DNA of 19,809 nt from an uncultured Clostridia bacterium (GTDB lineage Bacteria > Bacillota > Clostridia > Oscillospirales > CAG-272). A model generated the notes under the pieces. The model saw only the letters and a list, made by a program, of their open reading frames with translations. It had not been told where the DNA came from and did not search any database. Below, piece after piece: positions 14,630-19,809 of the stretch (positions are counted from its first letter, which is position 1; each line of letters starts with the position of its first letter). Where the stretch lies: NCBI GenBank assembly GCA_947306035.1, contig CAMZFG010000002.1, positions 1 through 19,809 of the forward strand. The letters run 5' to 3'. A program made the translations under genes and the position numbers.

Positions 14630-17600
14630 CCCCTTTTTTGTCGTCTTTGCAAGAAGCCGCTCCAACAGCGCCTCGGTCGCGGCCAGCGCGTCGCCTTTCG
14701 GTTTGAAACGAACGTAGGGCGAAGCCGACATCATCATGCGCAGCTGACCCGTGAGCTCCTTGGAAAGCGCCAGCCAGACCGCCGTGTCAAATTCGGGTGC
14801 GTACAGCGCGATCTCGCTGCCTTGCTGGCGGATGTTGTTGATGCTGCACTGCTCCGCCAGCGAGCGGATCAGGGCGATGTGCAGCAGGTTCTCCGCCGGC
14901 CGCGGCAGGGCGCCGTAGCGGTCTGTCAGCTCGTCCGCCATGTCGTCAAGGTCTGCCTTTGAGCCGATCAGCGAAATGCGTTTATACAGAGCGATGCGCT
15001 CACCCGCCGTGCGCACGTACCGTTCCGGCAGGCAGGCGTCATAGTTCAGGGAGACGGTGCATTCCGTCTTTTCCCGCACCGTTTGGCCCTTTTCTTCCAA
15101 AACGGCCTCGTTCAGCAGCTTGACGTAAAGGTCGTAACCGACTGCGTCGAGATGCCCGTGCTGTTCGGTGCCGAGCAGATTGCCCGCTCCGCGCAGTTCC
15201 AGATCGCGCAGCGCAATGCGGAAACCGGCGCCGAATTCGGCGTATTCCCGAATGGCTTCCAGGCGTTTTCTTTGAATATCGCCGAGCGCCCGCCCGCGCG
15301 GATAGGTGAAGTAGGCGTAGGCGCGGCGGGGGGAACGGCCCACGCGGCCGCGGATCTGATGCAGTTGAGAAAGCCCCAAACGGTGCGCGTTATCCACGAT
15401 CAGCGTGTTGGCGTTGGGCACGTCTACGCCCGTTTCGATGATGGTGGTGCTGACCAGAATATCGATCTTGCCCGCGATCATATCGCCCCAGATGCGCTCG
15501 AGCTGTGCCTTGTCCATTTGTCCGTGCGCCACGGTGATGCGCGCCTCGGGCACGGCACGCGCGATGCCGGCCGCCACCTCGTGGATGGTCTCCACCACGT
15601 TGTGCAGGTAAAACACCTGTCCGCCGCGCCGCAGTTCACGCCGTATGGCGTCGTTGATGATGACTTCGTCGTCCTCCAGCACGTAGGTCTGCACGGGCAG
15701 ACGGTCGCCGGGCGCCTCGTCGAGTATCGAAATGTCGCGAATGCCGCTCATGGCCATGTTCAGCGTGCGCGGAATGGGCGTGGCCGTCAGCGTCAGCACA
15801 TCCACGTTGCCCGCGAGTTGTTTGAGTTTTTCCTTCTGCGCCACGCCGAAACGCTGTTCTTCGTCGACGATGAGCAGCCCGAGATCTTTGAACTTGACGT
15901 CTTTTGAAACGAGCCGATGCGTGCCGATGATCACGTCCACGTCGCCCCGTGCCAGCCGCAGCAACGTGGCGGCCTGCTGCTTGGGCGTGCGAAAGCGCGA
16001 CAGCATATCCACCCGCACGCCGAAAGCCCGCATACGGGCCTGAACGGTGCCGAAATGCTGCAGGGCGAGAATGGTCGTCGGCACCAGCATGGCCACCTGC
16101 TTGCCGGCCAGAACGGCCTTGAACGCGGCGCGCAGCGCCACCTCCGTTTTGCCGAAACCCACGTCGCCGCAAAGCAGGCGATCCATGGGAACGGGGCGCG
16201 TCATATCCGCCTTGATCTCCTCGGCCGCGGCGGCCTGCCCCGTCGTTTCCCGATAGGGGAAAGCGGCCTCGAAATCGAGTTGATAATCGTCGTCCGCGGG
16301 AAAAGCGAAGCCCGGTTTTCGTTCGCGCTCGGCATACAGACGGATCAGATCCTTGGCCATGTCGCGGGCGGCGGCTTTGGCGCGCTGTTTGGCTTTTTTC
16401 CATTCGCCCCCGCCGAAACGGGAGAGCTTGACCATGCCGTCGTCGGCGTGCGCGCCGATATATTTGGAGAGCGATCCCAATCGGTCGCAGGGCAAAAAGA
16501 GTTTGTCGCTGCCCGCGTACTGAATGCCCACGTAGTCGCGCGTCACGCCGTCGATCGTCAGCGTTTCAAGCCCCGTGTAGCGCCCAATGCCGTGCGCCTC
16601 GTGCACCACGAGGTCGCCGACGCGCAGATCGGCGTAGTTGAGTATCTCTTTTTTCGCGTCTTTCTTTTTCCCGGCGCGGCGCAGCTGCCCCGGCACAAGT
16701 CCGCCCGTCGTTTCGCTCTCGGCAAGCGACAGCACGGCCACGCGCACGGTGGGCAGTTCAAACCCCACGGTCGGTTCGCGCCAGGTCACCGCGATATGCC
16801 CCGCGGGCGGCAATTCGTTCTCTTCGCCCGCCATGGTCACGGCGTAACCCCGTTCGGCCAGATAACCCGCCATGTTTTTGGCGCTCATTTCGTTTTCCGC
16901 CGCCAGGATCACCCGATACTCGGCCCGCATATAGTTCTGCAGATCCTCCGTCAGCAGTTCCGTGCGGTCGCCGTAGGCCACCGTGTGCTTGCTGCGAAAG
17001 TCGAAAAGCCCCGACAGCCGCTTGCCAAAAACCCCCTCCGCAATGGAGTCCACGTGCAGGGTCACGGCGCGATCGAGAAAGAGATCGAGCGCCGCCTCGG
17101 AAAGGCCGTATTCGGCAAAACGGGGGGATATGGTACCGTTTTCAAGCAATTCTTTGATCGTTTCCTGCCAATGCCAGGCCGACGCCTTCAGCCGGTCCCG
17201 TATGGCGTTGGTGCCCCGCACCACGCAAAGCGTGCGCTCGCCGAAATAGGAGAGCAAGGTCTCCTTTTCGGGGTCGATCAGCGTCAGATACTTGTCGGCA
17301 AAACGCACGTCGGCCTGTTCTTCGAGCGCCGCCAGTTCGGCGCGCAGTTCTTCGGCCGCCCGTTCGTCTTTGCACTTCTTCAGCTGCTCGCGCACGGCCT
17401 CGGCCAACGCCGCGCGGCTCTCGTCGGTCAAAAGGACCTCGCGGGCGGGCGGTAGTTCGCAGCCCGCCACCATGGTGTGTACCCGCTGGCTGGCCTCATC
17501 GAACAGGCCGATGCGATCCACCTCGTCCCCGAAAAACTCAATACGGACGGGAACGGGGTCGGTTATCAGCTTATTATCCGGCGTCAGCGCCCGCAAATTC

Positions 17601-18163
17601 GGGGCGTAAATATCCACAATGCCGCCGCGCACGGCAAACTGCCCCGGCCCCTCGACCAGTTCCACGCGGGCGTATCCGGCGGCGGTCAGTTTTTTTGCCA
17701 GCTGCGCGGGGTCCATGACGCTGTCGCGGTTCAGCGAGAGCGTGGCCTCGGCGAGGCGGCGGCGGGAAACGGTGAAGCCCAGCGCCGCGTCGGGCGTGGT
17801 CAGCACCGCGTCGTAGTGTCCGCCGAGCAGCCCCCACAGCACACCGAGACGATCGTGCTCGTACTCGTGGGAAGCGGTGATATTGTAAAACGTCAGGTCG
17901 CGTGCCGTGAAAAAGGCCGCGCGAACGCCAAAAGCCGCCAGCAGGTTCTGCAGGCGGACGCATTCTTTTTCTTCGGGCAGCAGGACGAGGGCCGGCCCTT
18001 TATCGTACAGATCGCCGAGCAGGGCGCAGAGCAGCGCGTCGGCGGCGCCGTCGCACAGTCCCGCGGCCACCGCGGGTCGCCGCTGCCCCGAAAAGGCGGC
18101 GGTCAGTTCGGCCCGCAGTTCCCTGTATTCGCTCTCGGCGCGGACGGCGGCGGGTATCAGCAT
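14627..18163 (-). CDS. mfd: Transcription-repair coupling factor Mfd (1178 aa)
   Basis: Mfd is an ATP-driven DNA translocase that pushes stalled RNA polymerase off damaged DNA and recruits UvrA. Domains in order: a UvrB-like module (~1-330) with no usable Walker A, as in the family; a polymerase-interaction domain at ~510-575 ([20 protein letters not shown]); RecG-like helicase lobes with Walker A GDVGFGKT (~666-673), DEEQ (767-770), TATPIPRT (~791) and motif [14 protein letters not shown] (~929); and a C-terminal TRCF domain (~1040-1130). Length is normal. ATG 18163 is preferred: its start overlaps the end of pth by 7 nt and GGGGCGAG lies just upstream. A GTG six codons earlier (18181) is possible but its nearest GGAGG is too far away. 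The overlap indicates translational coupling with pth, the usual Firmicutes neighbour of mfd. Confidence 0.97.
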   Translation of the reverse strand: MLIPAAVRAESEYRELRAELTAAFSGQRRPAVAAGLCDGAADALLCALLGDLYDKGPALVLLPEEKECVRLQNLLAAFGVRAAFFTARDLTFYNITASHEYEHDRLGVLWGLLGGHYDAVLTTPDAALGFTVSRRRLAEATLSLNRDSVMDPAQLAKKLTAAGYARVELVEGPGQFAVRGGIVDIYAPNLRALTPDNKLITDPVPVRIEFFGDEVDRIGLFDEASQRVHTMVAGCELPPAREVLLTDESRAALAEAVREQLKKCKDERAAEELRAELAALEEQADVRFADKYLTLIDPEKETLLSYFGERTLCVVRGTNAIRDRLKASAWHWQETIKELLENGTISPRFAEYGLSEAALDLFLDRAVTLHVDSIAEGVFGKRLSGLFDFRSKHTVAYGDRTELLTEDLQNYMRAEYRVILAAENEMSAKNMAGYLAERGYAVTMAGEENELPPAGHIAVTWREPTVGFELPTVRVAVLSLAESETTGGLVPGQLRRAGKKKDAKKEILNYADLRVGDLVVHEAHGIGRYTGLETLTIDGVTRDYVGIQYAGSDKLFLPCDRLGSLSKYIGAHADDGMVKLSRFGGGEWKKAKQRAKAAARDMAKDLIRLYAERERKPGFAFPADDDYQLDFEAAFPYRETTGQAAAAEEIKADMTRPVPMDRLLCGDVGFGKTEVALRAAFKAVLAGKQVAMLVPTTILALQHFGTVQARMRAFGVRVDMLSRFRTPKQQAATLLRLARGDVDVIIGTHRLVSKDVKFKDLGLLIVDEEQRFGVAQKEKLKQLAGNVDVLTLTATPIPRTLNMAMSGIRDISILDEAPGDRLPVQTYVLEDDEVIINDAIRRELRRGGQVFYLHNVVETIHEVAAGIARAVPEARITVAHGQMDKAQLERIWGDMIAGKIDILVSTTIIETGVDVPNANTLIVDNAHRLGLSQLHQIRGRVGRSPRRAYAYFTYPRGRALGDIQRKRLEAIREYAEFGAGFRIALRDLELRGAGNLLGTEQHGHLDAVGYDLYVKLLNEAVLEEKGQTVREKTECTVSLNYDACLPERYVRTAGERIALYKRISLIGSKADLDDMADELTDRYGALPRPAENLLHIALIRSLAEQCSINNIRQQGSEIALYAPEFDTAVWLALSKELTGQLRMMMSASPYVRFKPKGDALAATEALLERLLAKTTKKG

Positions 18164-18795
18164 GATCTCGCCCCGTTGCACAGCTGCATGGCGCCCTCCA
18201 CGTCGCCCGACAGGATCTTTTCTATACCCGCCTCGACCGTGGCAAATTCCTCAAACAGCACTTTCTGATCCTCTTTCGTAAAGGCGGAAAGCACCCAGTC
18301 CGCCAGGTCGCAGTCGGGGTGCGGTTTTTCGCCCACGCCGATGCGCAGACGCGGAAAGGCGTCGCTGCCGAGTTCGGCGATGATGCTTTTCAGGCCGTTG
18401 TGACCCCCGTCGCTGCCTCCCGCGCGCACTCGCATGCGTCCCACGGGAAAACTCACGTCGTCGCAGATGACGAGCACGTTCTCGGGCGGAACGTGATAGT
18501 AATCCGCGGCCTGCCGCACCGCCGTGCCGGAAGCGTTCATATAGGTCTGCGGCTTGACGAGCAGAACGTGCCGCCCCGCCATTTCGGCCTCGCCGACAAG
18601 GGCACCGAAGCGGGCCTTTTCCACGCGCACCGCCAGGCGGTCGGAAAGATAATCCACAGCGAGAAAACCGGCGTTGTGCCGGGTAAAGGCATAGTCCCGC
18701 CCCGGATTGCCGAGCCCCACCACCATGTGGGTCACGGGGCCCGCGGGCGCTTTTTTGCCGCCGATCTTGGCAAAAAGATCAAAGATGTTCGCCAT
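18157..18795 (-). CDS. pth: Peptidyl-tRNA hydrolase (212 aa)
   Basis: This enzyme cleaves peptidyl-tRNA released from stalled ribosomes, recycling tRNA in the cytoplasm. Family motifs are all present: GLGNPG with Asn30, TRHNAGF with catalytic His40, KPQTYMN with Asn87, CDDVSFP with Asp113, and GGSDGGHNGLKS with His132/Asn133. Compared with typical Pth there is a ~20-residue N-terminal extension (ANIFDLFAKIGGKKAPAG) before the first strand, which includes a short amphipathic helix. The start is ATG 18795, with GGAGG at 18800-18804. A longer in-frame reading up to 19002 is rejected because it crosses the consensus promoter at 18865-18893. Pth opens the pth-mfd unit; its final codons overlap the mfd start. 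Confidence 0.96.
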   Translation of the reverse strand: MANIFDLFAKIGGKKAPAGPVTHMVVGLGNPGRDYAFTRHNAGFLAVDYLSDRLAVRVEKARFGALVGEAEMAGRHVLLVKPQTYMNASGTAVRQAADYYHVPPENVLVICDDVSFPVGRMRVRAGGSDGGHNGLKSIIAELGSDAFPRLRIGVGEKPHPDCDLADWVLSAFTKEDQKVLFEEFATVEAGIEKILSGDVEGAMQLCNGARSC

Positions 18796-18864
18796 ATTTC
18801 CTCCGATACCGCAAAGGCGCCGCCGCGATGACCGCGCCGACGTTCGTTTTTTATTCCGCTCCCC

Positions 18865-18893
18865 ATTATACACCCAAAACGCCGCGCTGTCAA
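18865..18893 (-). promoter_or_regulatory. Consensus SigA promoter of pth-mfd
   Basis: On the minus strand, TTGACA (18888-18893), 17 nt, and TATAAT (18865-18870) match the vegetative consensus at all 12 positions. The predicted start is near 18858, giving a ~63-nt leader before pth. The same TATA block reads TATACA on the plus strand (18867-18872), so weak divergent initiation is possible. Confidence 0.88.
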
Positions 18894-18899
18894 CGACCC

Positions 18900-18935
18900 G
18901 CCGCGCACTTTTCGGCGTGCGGCGCGCGGCTTTTT
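18900..18935 (+). terminator. Terminator-like GC hairpin facing ppdk
   Basis: Arms GCCGCGC (18900-18906) and GCGCGGC (18924-18930) are perfect and followed by T5 (18931-18935). The 17-nt loop is itself GC-rich, so other pairings are possible. No gene on the plus strand ends here. The 18796-19123 spacer otherwise holds only promoters, this hairpin, the next one, and the ppdk leader. Confidence 0.4.
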
Positions 18936-18963
18936 CGGCACGTTTCGCTCTTTCTTTGCGTTT

Positions 18964-19008
18964 CGCGCGGTCAAAATGTAAAAAAAGATTGACCGCGCGC
19001 ATTTTTTT
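18964..19008 (+). terminator. Second terminator-like hairpin upstream of the ppdk promoter
   Basis: Perfect 11-bp arms CGCGCGGTCAA (18964-18974) and TTGACCGCGCG (18989-18999), a 14-nt A-rich loop, and T7 at 19002-19008. It ends 11 nt before the ppdk -35 box. It would stop plus-strand transcripts entering from the pth side and so insulate ppdk. Confidence 0.55.
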
Positions 19009-19019
19009 GTCAAAAGCCC

Positions 19020-19048
19020 TTGCCCTTTTTTCGTTCTTATGCTATACT
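19020..19048 (+). promoter_or_regulatory. SigA-type promoter of ppdk
   Basis: TTGCCC (19020-19025), a 17-nt spacer, and TATACT (19043-19048) preceded by TGC (extended -10). Transcription should start near 19055, giving a leader of about 70 nt. Confidence 0.75.
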
Positions 19049-19067
19049 ATTTGTTGTTGTGCGCAAG

Positions 19068-19081
19068 GTGTGCGCGCACAC
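19068..19081 (+). promoter_or_regulatory. 14-bp palindrome in the ppdk leader (possible operator)
   Basis: GTGTGCGCGCACAC is a perfect palindrome about 14-27 nt after the predicted start. An upstream TGTGCGC (19058-19064) can also pair with GCGCACA (19074-19080) in RNA with a 9-nt loop. The position suits a repressor roadblock or a leader structure. It does not match a binding site I can name. Confidence 0.45.
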
Positions 19082-19123
19082 ATAAAAGGAAATCAAAAAA
19101 TAGATCATACGGAGGTATTTTCC

Positions 19124-19809
19124 ATGGCAAAAAAGTATTGCTACCTGTTTACCGAAGGTAACGCGGGCATGCGTGAGCTGCTCGGCGGCAAAGGCGCCAA
19201 CCTGGCCGAAATGACCAACATCGGTCTGCCCGTGCCCCAGGGCTTCACCATCACCACCGAGGCCTGCACCCAGTACTACGAGGACGGCAGAAAGATCAAC
19301 GACGGCATCATGGCCGAGATCATGACCTACGTTGAAAAAATGGAGCAGATCAACGGCAAGAAGTTCGGCGATCTCAAAAACCCGCTGCTCGTCTCGGTGC
19401 GTTCCGGCGCCCGCGCCTCCATGCCCGGCATGATGGACACCATTCTCAACCTCGGTCTGAACGACGACGTGGTCGCCGCCATGATCGCCGGCAACCCCGA
19501 CCCCAAGTTTGAGCGCTTCGTGTACGACTCCTACCGCCGCTTCATCCAGATGTTCTCCGACGTCGTGATGGAAGTGGGCAAGAAATACTTTGAGCAGCTG
19601 ATCGACGCCATGAAAGAAAAGAAGGGCGTCAAATTCGACGTCGAGCTGACCGCCGCCGACCTCAAAGAGCTGGCGCGGCAGTTCAAAGCCGAGTACAAAT
19701 CCAAGATCGGCGCGGATTTCCCCTCCGACCCCAAAGTGCAGCTGTACGAGGCCATTCGCGCGGTGTTCCGCTCCTGGGACAACCCCCGCGCCAACGTCTA
19801 TCGCCGCGA
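19124..19809 (+). CDS. ppdK: Pyruvate, phosphate dikinase, N-terminal part (cut by right edge)
   Basis: PPDK interconverts pyruvate, ATP and phosphate with PEP, AMP and pyrophosphate, in the cytoplasm; in anaerobic Clostridia it often works in the glycolytic direction. The visible 228 codons cover much of the nucleotide-binding domain: LLGGKGANLAEM with Lys23, GLPVPQGFTITTEAC, and VSVRSGARASMPGMMDTILNLG with Arg93, all family hallmarks. Family members are ~870-900 aa, so the phosphohistidine and PEP-binding domains lie outside. ATG 19124 has GGAGGT (19111-19116) 7 nt upstream. The gene is divergent from pth and has its own promoter. Confidence 0.97.
   Translation, partial: MAKKYCYLFTEGNAGMRELLGGKGANLAEMTNIGLPVPQGFTITTEACTQYYEDGRKINDGIMAEIMTYVEKMEQINGKKFGDLKNPLLVSVRSGARASMPGMMDTILNLGLNDDVVAAMIAGNPDPKFERFVYDSYRRFIQMFSDVVMEVGKKYFEQLIDAMKEKKGVKFDVELTAADLKELARQFKAEYKSKIGADFPSDPKVQLYEAIRAVFRSWDNPRANVYRR

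Noticed and set aside
18796..19002. Longer pth reading with 69 extra codons
   Set aside because: It crosses a fully consensus promoter and a GC hairpin. The extra residues are Lys/Arg-rich and unlike Pth, while ATG 18795 has GGAGG.

Overview
The window reads as a piece of chromosome from a GC-rich member of the Clostridia (Bacillota), probably an uncultured gut-type lineage. This is inferred from strong AGGAGG-type ribosome binding sites, near-consensus TTGACA/TATAAT promoters (several with an extended TGn -10), a pth-mfd gene pair, a PrsA/SurA-like lipoprotein, pyruvate phosphate dikinase, and a CUT1-type sugar transporter that carries no ATPase gene. No mobile element, CRISPR array, tRNA or rRNA was seen.

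Layout. (1) Positions 1-9841, minus strand: a carbohydrate-uptake operon. A strong promoter (9812-9841) and a leader of about 150 nt precede a giant solute-binding protein (1164 aa), two MalF/MalG-type permeases, a chimeric NHL-repeat/TPR/Yip1 membrane protein, and a secreted DUF5696-type protein with a glycosidase-like barrel that runs off the left edge. (2) 9842-10468: a gene-free divergent spacer with several short inverted repeats. (3) 10469-12385, plus strand: an NAD+ synthetase of the long, two-domain type whose glutaminase domain has lost its catalytic cysteine. (4) 12397-12438: a bidirectional terminator between convergent genes. (5) 12452-18893, minus strand: pth, mfd (overlapping by 7 nt), a PrsA/SurA-like lipoprotein with its own internal promoter, and a DUF4234 membrane protein. 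(6) 18894-19123: a spacer with two terminator-like hairpins facing ppdk, then the ppdk promoter and a palindrome in its leader. (7) 19124-19809, plus strand: the 5' third or so of ppdk, cut by the right edge.

How the genes may work together. In the left operon the binding protein, permeases, beta-propeller membrane protein and DUF5696 protein look like one envelope machine for capturing, and perhaps trimming, a complex glycan. Energy would come from a shared MsmX-type ATPase encoded elsewhere. The right half is housekeeping: peptidyl-tRNA recycling, transcription-coupled repair, exported-protein folding, NAD synthesis and the PEP-pyruvate node.

The two most noteworthy signals are the apparent loss of the glutaminase nucleophile in the NAD synthetase and the unusual composition of the transporter operon. 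The long open frames antisense to most genes are products of GC-rich codon use and are not called.
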